Assembly: GCA_002492045.1 (NCBI GenBank)
Contig: DKXC01000116.1
Coordinates: forward strand, 37,124-57,221
Length of the DNA stretch: 20,098 nt
Reading direction: 5' to 3'
DNA from: Micrococcaceae bacterium UBA7136
GTDB lineage: Bacteria; Actinomycetota; Actinomycetes; Actinomycetales; Micrococcaceae
The first letter of the stretch is position 1. Each line of letters begins with the position of its first letter. Positions 13,195 through 20,098 of the stretch are shown one piece after another. Made by a program: the position numbers and the translations under genes. The notes beneath the pieces are model-generated. The model did no database searches. It had not been told where the DNA came from and saw only the letters and a program-made list of their open reading frames with translations.

Positions 13195-14565
13195 ATGATT
13201 TTTAGGCAGCAGACGGGGCCGGTGAGGGGTAGCCAGCAGACCCTGCTGATTCTGGGGCTTTTGCGGGTTAGCCTGCACCTGATGTTTGCTCTTCTGCTCC
13301 TGCTGGGTAGCGTCCTGGGCTTGCGGGAGCTGGCTAGCCCCTGGCAGAAGAGCCTGCTACTTTGCCTCAGCGCCTGTCTGGGCCTGATTTATCTGGCAGG
13401 TACGGTCTATGAGAAGCGGCGGGGCCTGCCTCTTACCTACCGGCAGCTCCTGCCCGGGGCCAGCCTGTCTGCTGAGGCTAGGCCCTCCCGGTTGGTGCCT
13501 TCTCTGCTCTGGTTGGCCCTGATTGCTGGCTTCTGGTTGGCTCTTATGTGTCTGGCTAGCTCCTTCACCTGGCTGGTTTTTCCCCTCATTTTTCTGTCTC
13601 TGCAGCTGCTGGCGCCCCGGCCTGGGGTTCTGCTTAGTGGCCTGCTCTGTCTGCTGGCGGTGTTGCTTCCTCTCTTGGGCCCGGCCGGTTTAGGGGCTGA
13701 GACCCTGACCAGTCAGGGGGTGGCTCCTGGCTACCTGGTGGGGCCCCTGCTGGGTACCTTGCTGGCTATTGTGGTTTCTTTTACCTACCGGGCCCTGAGC
13801 CAGGAAGCCGCCCGGCAGTACCAGCTGGCCCAGGAGTTGCAGGAGGTCCAGGGGCAGCTAGTGCAGGAGCAGTATTTGGCCGGTAAGCTGGCTGAGCGCG
13901 AGCGCCTGGCCCGGGAGATTCACGACACTCTGGCCCAGGGCCTCAGTTCTATTCTTTTGCTGTCTCGGGCAGCTCAGGGGTCTTTGGCTGAGGGACGTCT
14001 GGGGGAGGCTGAGCGGCAGTTGAACCTGGTGCAGGATTCGGCGGCGGCTAATCTGGCTGAGGCCCGGCGTTTTATTCGGGATTTGGCCTCACCTGCTTTG
14101 GATGATTCTTTGCTGGCTGCCTTGGGCGATTTGGTGGAGTCGGTTGAGGTAGCCCAGCGGGCGGCTGGTTTTTCGTTCTCTTGCTCCCTGCTGCTAGAGG
14201 GGGATGAGGAGGCTTTGAATAGTCTGCCTGAGCCGCTGGCTTCTGCCCTGCTGCGGCTGGTGCAGGGGGCCCTGTCTAATGTGGTGGAGCATGCTTCTGC
14301 TTCGGTGGCTCGGGTGACGGTCAGTCTCTGGCCGTCTCAGGTGCTGCTGGATGTTTTTGATGATGGGCGGGGTTTTGATCCGGCGCGTTTGGGGCCGCCG
14401 CTGGCGGGTACTGACCGGGGTTTTGGGCTCTGGTCTTTGCGGCAGCGGGTTGAGCAGCTGGGCGGTAGCCTGGAGGTGGAGAGTGCCCCGGGCCGGGGGA
14501 CGGTGCTGACGGCTGCCCTGCCGCTGCCGGCGTCCTCTGGTGGGCTAGTAGGTGAGGAGAGGTAG
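13195..14565 (+). CDS. Sensor histidine kinase, HisKA_3 type (ChrS-like)
   Basis: This is a membrane kinase paired with the regulator immediately downstream. I place the start at the ATG at 13195 (GGAGG 4 nt upstream); the earlier in-frame GTG at 13084 has its AGGAGG almost touching the start codon. In the 456-residue product about five or six hydrophobic segments span 15-200, with no large extracellular loop, then a coiled linker, the H-box REIHDTLAQGL with H243, and an ATPase domain with N box QGALSNVVEHA (357-367), G1 DDGRGFD (389-395) and G2 RGFGLWSLR (408-416). All catalytic boxes are intact. Divergent placement against an HrtB-like permease suggests a heme-responsive or similar efflux-controlling sensor, by analogy only. 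Confidence 0.9.
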   Translation: MIFRQQTGPVRGSQQTLLILGLLRVSLHLMFALLLLLGSVLGLRELASPWQKSLLLCLSACLGLIYLAGTVYEKRRGLPLTYRQLLPGASLSAEARPSRLVPSLLWLALIAGFWLALMCLASSFTWLVFPLIFLSLQLLAPRPGVLLSGLLCLLAVLLPLLGPAGLGAETLTSQGVAPGYLVGPLLGTLLAIVVSFTYRALSQEAARQYQLAQELQEVQGQLVQEQYLAGKLAERERLAREIHDTLAQGLSSILLLSRAAQGSLAEGRLGEAERQLNLVQDSAAANLAEARRFIRDLASPALDDSLLAALGDLVESVEVAQRAAGFSFSCSLLLEGDEEALNSLPEPLASALLRLVQGALSNVVEHASASVARVTVSLWPSQVLLDVFDDGRGFDPARLGPPLAGTDRGFGLWSLRQRVEQLGGSLEVESAPGRGTVLTAALPLPASSGGLVGEER

Positions 14566-15195
14566 ATGGGAATTCGTGCCCTTTTGGTGGATGATCACCC
14601 GGTGGTGCGGGCTGGTTTGCGGGCTATGTTAGAGACTTTTGCGGGTCTTGAGGTGGTGGCTGAGGCGACTGATGGGTCTGAGGCCTTGGCCCTGGTGGAT
14701 GAGCTGCTGGCAACCGGTCAGGGCCTGGATTTGGTCATTATGGATATTCAGATGAAGCCCATGGACGGGATTAGTGCCACCCGGGCCTTGCGGCAACGGG
14801 GCGGGCCGCCGGTGCTGATTTTGACGACTTTTGATACGCAGAAGGATATTTTGGCGGCCGTGGAGGCGGGGGCCTTGGGTTATTTACTCAAGGACGCTCC
14901 GCCTGAGCAGGTGCAGGCTGCGGTGCTGGCGACGGCCCAGGGGCGACGGACCCTGTCTCCTGAGATTGCGGCAGCCCTCATGGAGGGTTTGCAGCGGCCT
15001 GGGTTGGCCCTGTCTGCCCGGGAGTTGGAGTTGCTTCAGCTTTTGGCGACGGGGGCTTCTAACCGGCAGCTGGCTGAGGCGCTTTTTATTTCTCAGTCGA
15101 CGGTTAAGACCCATTTGGCCCATATTTATGGCAAGTTGGGGGTTGATAACCGGACGGCTGCGATTGCGGTGGCCCGGCAGCAGAAGCTGATTTAG
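14566..15195 (+). CDS. NarL/LuxR-type response regulator (ChrA-like)
   Basis: A 209-residue response regulator beginning directly after the kinase stop (TAG then ATG, no gap), with GAGGAGAGG of the kinase end serving as ribosome site. Receiver: acidic D9-D10, phospho-acceptor D60 in VIMDIQM, switch T87 in ILTTF and K109 in YLLKD. The LuxR helix-turn-helix spans about 148-209 (LSARELELLQLLATGASNRQ, then STVKTHLAHIYGKLGV). Standard length, all key residues present. Likely controls the divergent exporter and perhaps its own operon. It ends 4 nt from the convergent acyltransferase stop. Confidence 0.93.
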   Translation: MGIRALLVDDHPVVRAGLRAMLETFAGLEVVAEATDGSEALALVDELLATGQGLDLVIMDIQMKPMDGISATRALRQRGGPPVLILTTFDTQKDILAAVEAGALGYLLKDAPPEQVQAAVLATAQGRRTLSPEIAAALMEGLQRPGLALSARELELLQLLATGASNRQLAEALFISQSTVKTHLAHIYGKLGVDNRTAAIAVARQQKLI

Positions 15196-15199
15196 GGGC

Positions 15200-16330
15200 C
15201 TAGCTGTGCCGGTATTTCTTGTTTTTGAAGTCTTGGATGGGTACTTCGAGGGTCTGGTAGATGATTAGGCCGATTCCGAGGGCTAGGGGTACCTGGATGG
15301 CTACCTGGGCGGCCAAGGGCAGGGGCTCTAGCCAGTGGTGGATGGCTTTAAAGATGACCTGGTGAACCAGGTAGATGCTGTAGCTGGCTAGACCAATTTT
15401 TTGGAGGGCCGGGTTTTTGAGGGCGGCCAGGAGTTTCTGGTTGAGGGGGTTTTTGCTGGCGGTCAGCCCCCAGAGCAGGAAGGCTCCGGCGGCGGCGGCT
15501 TGCAGGCTGTAGCGGATGGTGTCGCGGAAGAAGTCGTCCCGGATGATTAGGGTGAGCAGGTAGAGCAGGACTGAGACTGCTGGTACCCAGGGCCCGCCCC
15601 AGAAGTTTTCTTGGTGGATGTTGTGGCGATGGTTTCTGGCTTGGCGGATGCCCTGGTAGTAGATGGCTGCGAGCATGCCTAGAACGATGGCGTCTAGGCG
15701 GGTGTCGGTGCCGAAGTAGATGCGGTCTGAGCTGGCTCCGCCCAGGTGCAGGACGGTGCGGATGACCAGGGACCAAATAATCAGCCCCCAGCCTAGGCCG
15801 ATGAGCCAGGCCCGGTAGTTTCTGACCCTTAGGAGCAGCAGCCAGAAGAGGGCGAAGAAGAGGTAGAACTGCTCTTCAATGGAGAGGCTCCAGACCACGT
15901 TGGAGCCGGGCAGGACGGTCACCTGGGAGTCTAGGTAGCGGAGGTTAAAGAAGAAGAAGATTTGCCCCAGGAAGTCTAGGGGGTCTAGGGGCCGTCCGCT
16001 GGCCCACCAGACCAGGGAGGGGATGACGATGATGAGGATGAGGGGAGGCAGGATTTTGAGGAAGCGGCGGGCATAGAAGCCTGCCAGATTGAAGCTGCCG
16101 GTGGTCTCCCGTTCTCGGATCAGCAGGTGGGTGATGATGAAGCCGGAGATGACGAAGAAGATGGTGACGCCTGAGCCGCCGGGGACGAAGGTCAGCCCAG
16201 CATGGGAGAAGACGACCAGCAGGACGGCTAGGGCCCGCAGGGCGTCCAGGTGGGCGTAGCGGGCTGGTTCCCGGTCTTTTTTCTTGTGTCTGGGATGGGC
16301 TGTTTTTTCTGCTTGGGCCTGGCCTGTCAT
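15200..16330 (-). CDS. OafA/YrhL-type membrane acyltransferase
   Basis: This is an acyltransferase-3 family integral membrane protein, of the kind that O-acetylates cell-surface polysaccharide or peptidoglycan. The 376-residue product has about ten hydrophobic segments and the family markers: HLDALRALAVLLVVFSHAG (27-45) with the conserved R and H, FFVISGFIITHLL (58-70), the YARRFLKILPPL basic motif (86-97), and WSLSIEEQFYLFFAL (about 147-161). There is a cytoplasmic basic N-terminus of about 25 residues and no C-terminal SGNH domain, so it is the short form. ATG with AAGGAG 8 nt upstream. No glycosyltransferase cluster is adjacent, so the acceptor is unknown. Confidence 0.9.
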   Translation of the reverse strand: MTGQAQAEKTAHPRHKKKDREPARYAHLDALRALAVLLVVFSHAGLTFVPGGSGVTIFFVISGFIITHLLIRERETTGSFNLAGFYARRFLKILPPLILIIVIPSLVWWASGRPLDPLDFLGQIFFFFNLRYLDSQVTVLPGSNVVWSLSIEEQFYLFFALFWLLLLRVRNYRAWLIGLGWGLIIWSLVIRTVLHLGGASSDRIYFGTDTRLDAIVLGMLAAIYYQGIRQARNHRHNIHQENFWGGPWVPAVSVLLYLLTLIIRDDFFRDTIRYSLQAAAAGAFLLWGLTASKNPLNQKLLAALKNPALQKIGLASYSIYLVHQVIFKAIHHWLEPLPLAAQVAIQVPLALGIGLIIYQTLEVPIQDFKNKKYRHS

Positions 16331-16447
16331 GTCTGCTCTCCTTCCTGCCCCTCAAGGCTATCCCAATTAGTGAGACCTCTACCTGCCTAGGGCAGGGCCT
16401 CTTTGGGGGATATGGGGGACAGACCAAGAGGGCTAAAGAGCCGACAA

Positions 16448-16912
16448 CTATTCTTCCCCGGGAAGCGTCTGCAGGAGTATTTCTGCCTGTCCCAGCCGGG
16501 TTTCCAGGTCCTCTACCTGCTGGCCCAGACGCCGCCGGAGGTTTTCTTCTTGCCCGGCCGGGGCGTAGCGGATCATGGCCAGCACCTGGGCGCAGGCGGC
16601 CAGGTCCTTTCCAGCGGTGGTGAGCAGCCGGTTGAGCCGAGCGTAACTACCGTCGGGTGAGAAGGGAATATCTAGGCCCTGGCTGGGGGCTAGCTGCTGG
16701 GCCCTAACAGAGAGCTGCCGAACCCTGGGTAGCAGGTCGGCCAGGCGGTTGGCGTAGACCAGGTAGGGGGCTGGGTCCTTGCGGGCCGCCAGCTGTTCTA
16801 GCACCTGGTGGAAGCGGTCTAGGCCCCGCACAAAACGGTCGTGCCCCTGCCGCCAGAGCCCCCGTCCTAGTTCCTTATCGTCCCGCCGTTTCTGCAGGTA
16901 GGCCGCTAGCAT
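16448..16912 (-). CDS. Uncharacterised helical protein, 154 residues
   Basis: Not recognised. The product is soluble, rich in leucine, arginine and glutamine, and looks all-helical with heptad-like patterns (QKRRDDKELGRGLWRQGHDR; LGQQVEDLETRLGQAEILL). It lacks cysteine pairs, metal motifs, signal peptide or membrane segments. The ATG overlaps the end of the quinone oxidoreductase gene by 7 nt and uses a GGAGGGG site inside it, so the two are translationally coupled. A gap of 117 nt with only a short palindrome (CTGCC/GGCAG, 16383-16395) separates it from the acyltransferase. A helical-bundle regulator or accessory factor is possible, but nothing in the sequence decides. Confidence 0.8.
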   Translation of the reverse strand: MLAAYLQKRRDDKELGRGLWRQGHDRFVRGLDRFHQVLEQLAARKDPAPYLVYANRLADLLPRVRQLSVRAQQLAPSQGLDIPFSPDGSYARLNRLLTTAGKDLAACAQVLAMIRYAPAGQEENLRRRLGQQVEDLETRLGQAEILLQTLPGEE

Positions 16913-17916
16913 GCTGTCCCCTCCTGTTCTGGTAGTAGAAGAATCTTGCCCCGGTGCTCCCCTGCCTCCATCCGCTGGTGGGCCTGGGCCGCCTGAGCCA
17001 GGGGGAAAGAAGAATCCACCCGGACGTCCAACTGCCCTGAGGCGTAGAAGGGCCAGATATCCCGCTCTAGCCCGGCCAGAATCCGAGCCTTCTGGGCCAG
17101 GGGCCTGTTACGCAGGGAGGTCGCCTGCACCTTGAGCCTGCGCGGCAGCATGTAGCCCAGGTTGAGGGTCCCCTTGGGGCCACCTTGCAGGCCAATAACC
17201 ACCAGGGAGCCTTCCAGGGCCAGGGATTTAATGTTGTCTTCCAGGTAGGGCCCGCCCACCGTATCCAAGATAAAGTCCACTCCCCTACCGGCGGTTTCTT
17301 CCCTGATGACTTGGCGGAAATTCTGCTGCCGGTAGTTGATGGGCCTGGCCCCCAGAGAAGCCACATAGTCGCACTTATCCTGGCTGGAGCAGGTGGCAAA
17401 AACTTCAAGGCCCAGCAGGCGTCCCCAGCTAATAGCCTGGCTACCGATTCCGCCGCTACCGCCCTGTACCAGCAGGCTCTTACCCGCGTTCAGGGCCGGA
17501 TCAAAACTGATGCCCAGGGCTTGAAAATTAGAATAAAGGGTAGCTGCCACCTCGACGAGGCCCCCGGCGGTTACACAATCCATGCCGGCGGGCAGGGGCA
17601 GGGTCTGGTCAGCCTCCACCGCCACATACTGGGCGTAGCCACCACCAGCCAGCAGGGCCACCCGCTCCTGGCCCAGCAGGGTGGGGTCTGCCCCCTCCCC
17701 TATCTCAATCACGCGGCCAGAAACCTCCAGGCCATAGATAGAAGAGGCCCCGGGCGGAGGTGGATAGAAGCCCCTCCGTTGCACCAGGTCAGCCTGGTTA
17801 ACCCCGGCGGCAGCCACCTGGATGAGTAGCTGTCCTGGCCCAGGCAGAGGCCGGGGCAGGTCCTGGACGGTCAGCAGGTCGGCTGGGCCGTGTTCTTCTT
17901 CCACAATGGCCTGCAT
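16906..17916 (-). CDS. PIG3-type NAD(P)H:quinone oxidoreductase
   Basis: This is a zinc-free medium-chain dehydrogenase/reductase of the quinone oxidoreductase (TP53I3/PIG3) group, predicted to reduce quinones with NADPH. The 336-residue product shows the GroES-like N-terminal part with AAGVNQADLVQRRGFYPPPPG (about 36-56), typical of this group, the GLEVSGRV segment, and the Rossmann dinucleotide motif GGSGGIGS (152-159); the PGMDCVTAGGL region and the HRGKILL C-terminus also fit. No structural-zinc cysteine cluster is present. AAGGAGG precedes the ATG by 7 nt. Full length. First gene of a two-gene operon with the 154-residue helical protein. Confidence 0.92.
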   Translation of the reverse strand: MQAIVEEEHGPADLLTVQDLPRPLPGPGQLLIQVAAAGVNQADLVQRRGFYPPPPGASSIYGLEVSGRVIEIGEGADPTLLGQERVALLAGGGYAQYVAVEADQTLPLPAGMDCVTAGGLVEVAATLYSNFQALGISFDPALNAGKSLLVQGGSGGIGSQAISWGRLLGLEVFATCSSQDKCDYVASLGARPINYRQQNFRQVIREETAGRGVDFILDTVGGPYLEDNIKSLALEGSLVVIGLQGGPKGTLNLGYMLPRRLKVQATSLRNRPLAQKARILAGLERDIWPFYASGQLDVRVDSSFPLAQAAQAHQRMEAGEHRGKILLLPEQEGTAC

Positions 17917-17975
17917 GGGGTTTCCTCCTTGAAGTTTCGCTCAGGCCCAGTCTACGCCCTGGACGTCCGCCTTTC

Positions 17976-18004
17976 TTGCCTTTCACCTGGGGCCTATGTA
18001 GACT
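17976..18004 (+). promoter_or_regulatory. Promoter of tRNA-Ser(TGA)
   Basis: TTGCCT (17976-17981), a 17-nt spacer, and TAGACT (17999-18004) form a good sigma-70-type pair, ending 23 nt before the tRNA. Each box matches the consensus at four of six positions, and the spacing is ideal. Confidence 0.7.
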
Positions 18005-18027
18005 AGGGAGGTGCTTTTATGCGCGAT

Positions 18028-18118
18028 GGATGGTTGTCCGAGCGGCCGAAGGAGCTGGTCTTGAAAACCAGTAGGCGGTAACCCCGTCTCGTGGGTTCAA
18101 ATCCCACACCATCCGCCA
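18028..18118 (+). tRNA. tRNA-Ser (anticodon TGA)
   Basis: Class II tRNA: acceptor GGATGGT (18028-18034) with ACCATCC (18108-18114), anticodon stem CTGGT/ACCAG around CTTGAAA (TGA, reading TCA and TCG), a long variable arm typical of serine tRNA, T loop TTCAAAT, discriminator G and an encoded CCA (18116-18118). Confidence 0.97.
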
Positions 18119-18120
18119 GC

Positions 18121-18150
18121 AAGCCCGCCCCACACCAGGGCGGGCTTTTT
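18121..18150 (+). terminator. Intrinsic terminator of tRNA-Ser(TGA)
   Basis: AAGCCCGCCC (18121-18130) pairs perfectly with GGGCGGGCTT (18138-18147), ending in a five-T run. It starts three bases after the encoded CCA. Confidence 0.92.
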
Positions 18151-18280
18151 CTATGCCCTCCCCCTTCCAGGCGTCGGGGCGCCAATCTTTGCAGCTGCCG
18201 GTCACTCTTAGCGCCCCCATGCAAAAATCTCCGCCTCTTCCCCAGGACGGACGCCAGCAGGTCCCCTATTTTAGGCAAGC

Positions 18281-18322
18281 AAAAAGCCCGCCTAACCCAG
18301 CTCTCACAAGGTTAGACGGGCT
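18281..18322 (-). terminator. Intrinsic terminator of tRNA-Ser(GCT)
   Basis: AGCCCGCCTAACC (18285-18297) pairs with 18310-18322 with one mismatch around a 12-nt loop. On the minus strand the stem is followed by TTTTTGCTTG. It lies 12 nt beyond the minus-strand tRNA. Confidence 0.88.
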
Positions 18323-18334
18323 CTCCGTCAAGGG

Positions 18335-18423
18335 CGGAGACGGGGGGATTTGAACCCCCGGTCGAGTTTAACCCCGACCCTTCATTAGCAGTGAAGTCCA
18401 TTCGGCCGCTCTGGCACGTCTCC
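18335..18423 (-). tRNA. tRNA-Ser (anticodon GCT)
   Basis: Class II tRNA on the minus strand: acceptor GGAGACG (plus 18417-18423) with CGTCTCC (plus 18336-18342), anticodon stem CTTCA/TGAAG around CTGCTAA (GCT, reading AGC and AGT), long variable arm, T loop TTCAAAT, discriminator G. CCA is not encoded, unlike its convergent neighbour. Confidence 0.97.
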
Positions 18424-18519
18424 TTAGCCTGTAGCCCGACCCGTCAACCTGGCCCGGCAACATAGCTTCAAACAGTCTACCCCGCCAAAGAGCCTCCGTC
18501 AAAACAGGCAGACCAAAAA

Positions 18520-19044
18520 CTAGAAAGAAGCAAAGCGGACCAGCCGCCCCTCCCCTTCCACCAGCTGGCCCCAGTCACCCGGCACCTCAAAAACCGCCAG
18601 ACTAGAAGGAGCAAAACCATAAGAAGCATCCATCAGGGCCTCATAGTCAGAATCAGGACGTGCCAAGGACAAGGCCGCATCCTGCACCCCCGGCAAGTGA
18701 GCCAGCAGCAAAAGAGACTGCACCCCGGCCGGCGTCCGATTAAGAGCAGACATCAAGGCCGAAGCCGGAGCATTATAAAGACGCTCATCCAAACTAGCCG
18801 TCGGTGCCTTCTCACCCAGAGCCTCAGAGACCCAAACCGTCGTCTGCCGGGTCCGCAAAGCAGCCGAAGTGACCAGCATATCCGGAACCAGGCCCTGCTC
18901 CAGCAGCCAGGCCCCAGCCGCCCTAGCCTGCTCCTGCCCCCGCCGAGTCAGAGGCCGATTAAAATCATCCAAACCCCAATCAGCCTCAGCATGGCGCATC
19001 AAAATTAGGGTGCGGGCATCATGACGGGGCAAAGAAAAGCTCAT
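18520..19044 (-). CDS. SixA-like histidine phosphatase family protein
   Basis: A small histidine-phosphatase (phosphoglycerate-mutase-like) enzyme of 174 residues, close in size to SixA phosphohistidine phosphatases. The catalytic motif is MRHAEA with R17 and the phospho-acceptor H18; LTRRGQEQARAAG follows, then TSAALRTRQT with R64, an acidic E87, and LLAHLPGV with the second histidine H116. The C-terminal half is short, lacking the cap domain of larger members. AGGA lies about 8 nt before the ATG. It follows the alpha/beta hydrolase by 9 nt in one operon. Substrate cannot be read from sequence; phosphohistidine proteins are one possibility. Confidence 0.88.
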   Translation of the reverse strand: MSFSLPRHDARTLILMRHAEADWGLDDFNRPLTRRGQEQARAAGAWLLEQGLVPDMLVTSAALRTRQTTVWVSEALGEKAPTASLDERLYNAPASALMSALNRTPAGVQSLLLLAHLPGVQDAALSLARPDSDYEALMDASYGFAPSSLAVFEVPGDWGQLVEGEGRLVRFASF

Positions 19045-19053
19045 GCCACCATC

Positions 19054-19839
19054 CTAGCCCGCCAAAAAGGCCCGCAGAATCTGGATAGTCTCCTCAGGCT
19101 TATCAACATGCACCCAGTGGCCAGTCCCCTTCACCACCGTCTTACGGACGGCCGGGAAAAGAGACTTCATGACCGGCAAATCAGCCTCAGTCACATAGGG
19201 CGAATCTCCGCCCACCAGCCAAAGCACCGGCTGATCAAAAGAAGCCTCAACCCCCTCAGGCCAGCCCATAATAGCGTCCACATCCCGCCGCAGCATAGGC
19301 AGGTTAGGCTCCCAGTAGGCCGGGCTCTCAGACCCCCGGGACAGCACCAGGTTCTGCAAGAGGAAGGCCCGAGTCCCCGCATTAGGCACAGCAGCCGCCA
19401 AATCAGCGTCCGCCTGCGAGCGCCTGCTATAGGTCTCAATCGGCAGGGACAGCATGCAGTCCATGAGCACCTCAAAACTGCCCTTGCTCTCGCCCGGGGC
19501 AATATCAATGACCACCAGGCGACTGACCAGCTGCGGATGGTAGAGGGCCAGCAGCATAGCAATCTTGCCGCCCATAGAATGACCGATCAGCACCACCGGC
19601 TGGCCCTGGGCGTAATCAGCGACCGCCTCGGCCGCCAAATCAGCCATAGCCCGGTAGTCAAAAGAATCCGTCCAGAAACTAGCCCCGTGATTAGGCAGGT
19701 CAATCAGCAGGGTCTGGGTGTCCTCGCCCAGCTCCTTAGCAATCCGGGTAAAGTTCCGGCCCCGCCCCAGCAAGCCATGCAAGAAAACAATCTTCTGCGA
19801 CCCAGAACCCACCAGGCTGGTCTTCAACTGCTGGCCCAT
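19054..19839 (-). CDS. Alpha/beta hydrolase (YbfF-like esterase)
   Basis: A 261-residue alpha/beta-fold hydrolase. Oxyanion-hole FLHGLLG (19-25), an early DLPNHGAS loop (47-54), nucleophile elbow GHSMGG with S88, acid candidate D212 in VGGDSPYV, and catalytic H241 in GTGHWVHVDKPEE. The HGLLG, LPNHG and GHSMGGK combination is typical of YbfF-type short-chain esterases. I take the ATG at 19839; an in-frame start at 20001 would overlap the regulator gene by about 160 nt. The regulator stop and this ATG are one base apart (TAGGATG), so expression is coupled. No signal peptide, so cytoplasmic. Confidence 0.9.
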   Translation of the reverse strand: MGQQLKTSLVGSGSQKIVFLHGLLGRGRNFTRIAKELGEDTQTLLIDLPNHGASFWTDSFDYRAMADLAAEAVADYAQGQPVVLIGHSMGGKIAMLLALYHPQLVSRLVVIDIAPGESKGSFEVLMDCMLSLPIETYSRRSQADADLAAAVPNAGTRAFLLQNLVLSRGSESPAYWEPNLPMLRRDVDAIMGWPEGVEASFDQPVLWLVGGDSPYVTEADLPVMKSLFPAVRKTVVKGTGHWVHVDKPEETIQILRAFLAG

Positions 19840-19840
19840 C

Positions 19841-20098
19841 CTAGATCGAGTACTCCGGCGCAGCCCAAATAACCACCTCAGGGTGGTCATAGAAGCGGTA
19901 GCCCTGGCCGCGAACCGTCCGCACCGTATTAGACAGGCGGCCCAGCTTAGAGCGAAGACGTCGAATATGAACGTCAATGGTGCGCTCGCTGGGGGCGTCA
20001 CTGAGCTGGCCCCAGAGGTTGCCCAGCAGCTCGTCCCGGGTAACCGTCCGCTGCATGTTCTCTACCAGGTAGCCCAGCAGCTCGAACTCCTTGTAGGT
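19841..20098 (-). CDS. OmpR/PhoB-type winged-helix regulator, 5' part missing
   Basis: The C-terminal 85 residues of a transcription factor; the frame is open to the window edge, so the start lies beyond 20098. The visible part is a complete trans-activation winged helix: YKEFELLGYLVEN, the helix RTVTRDELLGNLWG, the recognition helix SERTIDVHIRRLRSKLG and the wing TVRTVRGQGYRF. The tail after the wing (YDHPEVVIWAAPEYSI) is short. Whether a receiver domain precedes it cannot be seen. It is one base from the hydrolase gene and heads the hydrolase-phosphatase operon in this view. Confidence 0.9.
   Translation of the reverse strand, partial: TYKEFELLGYLVENMQRTVTRDELLGNLWGQLSDAPSERTIDVHIRRLRSKLGRLSNTVRTVRGQGYRFYDHPEVVIWAAPEYSI

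Noticed and set aside
18003..18278. Frames of 60-90 residues around tRNA-Ser(TGA), both strands
   Set aside because: They are read from the tRNA and its terminator; no independent coding signal.
1..20098. Insertion sequence, prophage, integron or CRISPR array
   Set aside because: No transposase, integrase or phage gene, and no regularly spaced direct repeats; the only dispersed repeats are the three palindromic elements.

Overview
The window reads as chromosomal DNA from a moderately high-GC actinobacterium. The reasons are frequent GTG starts with AGGAG-type ribosome sites, heavy use of G/C third positions, LuxR-output two-component systems, and a divergent kinase/regulator versus FtsX-permease layout that resembles the corynebacterial ChrSA/HrtBA heme-tolerance locus. 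A Micrococcales member such as a Rothia or a relative is plausible, but that is inference and no species is claimed. No integrase, transposase, phage gene or CRISPR array is visible.

Layout. (1) 41-3235: a complete methionine ABC importer on the minus strand in the order metQ, metN, metI. A structured leader with two competing pairings lies in front of metQ, a strong hairpin sits between metQ and metN, and stacked terminators follow metI. (2) 3145-5793: a FadD-type acyl-CoA ligase on the minus strand, and divergent from it a 48-residue membrane protein plus a maltose-acetyltransferase-like hexapeptide acetyltransferase. (3) 5951-9076: a three-gene signalling operon made of a NarL-type response regulator, a six-helix DesK/NarX-type kinase, and a second six-helix protein that looks like a kinase that has lost its catalytic boxes. 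(4) 9077-9987: a gene-poor stretch with competing inverted repeats, a bidirectional terminator, tRNA-Thr(CGT), two more terminators and a dispersed palindromic repeat. (5) 9988-13001, minus strand: a CitE-like lyase with a two-helix microprotein, then an ABC exporter whose permease is intact but whose ATPase is broken by a deletion that removes the LSGGQ signature. (6) 13195-15195, plus strand: a kinase/regulator pair divergent from that exporter. (7) 15200-17916, minus strand: an OafA-type acyltransferase, an unrecognised 154-residue helical protein, and a PIG3-type quinone oxidoreductase. (8) 17976-18423: convergent tRNA-Ser(TGA) and tRNA-Ser(GCT), each with its own terminator. (9) 18520-20098, minus strand: a winged-helix regulator (cut by the window edge), an alpha/beta hydrolase and a SixA-like phosphatase.

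The most interesting items are these. A family of three palindromic repeats (3145-3235, 9841-9978, 11773-11907) always sits just behind the stop of a minus-strand gene and shows paired compensatory base changes. The metQ leader looks like a regulatory RNA but does not match a riboswitch class I recognise. A kinase is translationally coupled to a degenerate kinase partner. The heme-exporter-like locus appears to have lost its ATPase through a short-homology deletion.
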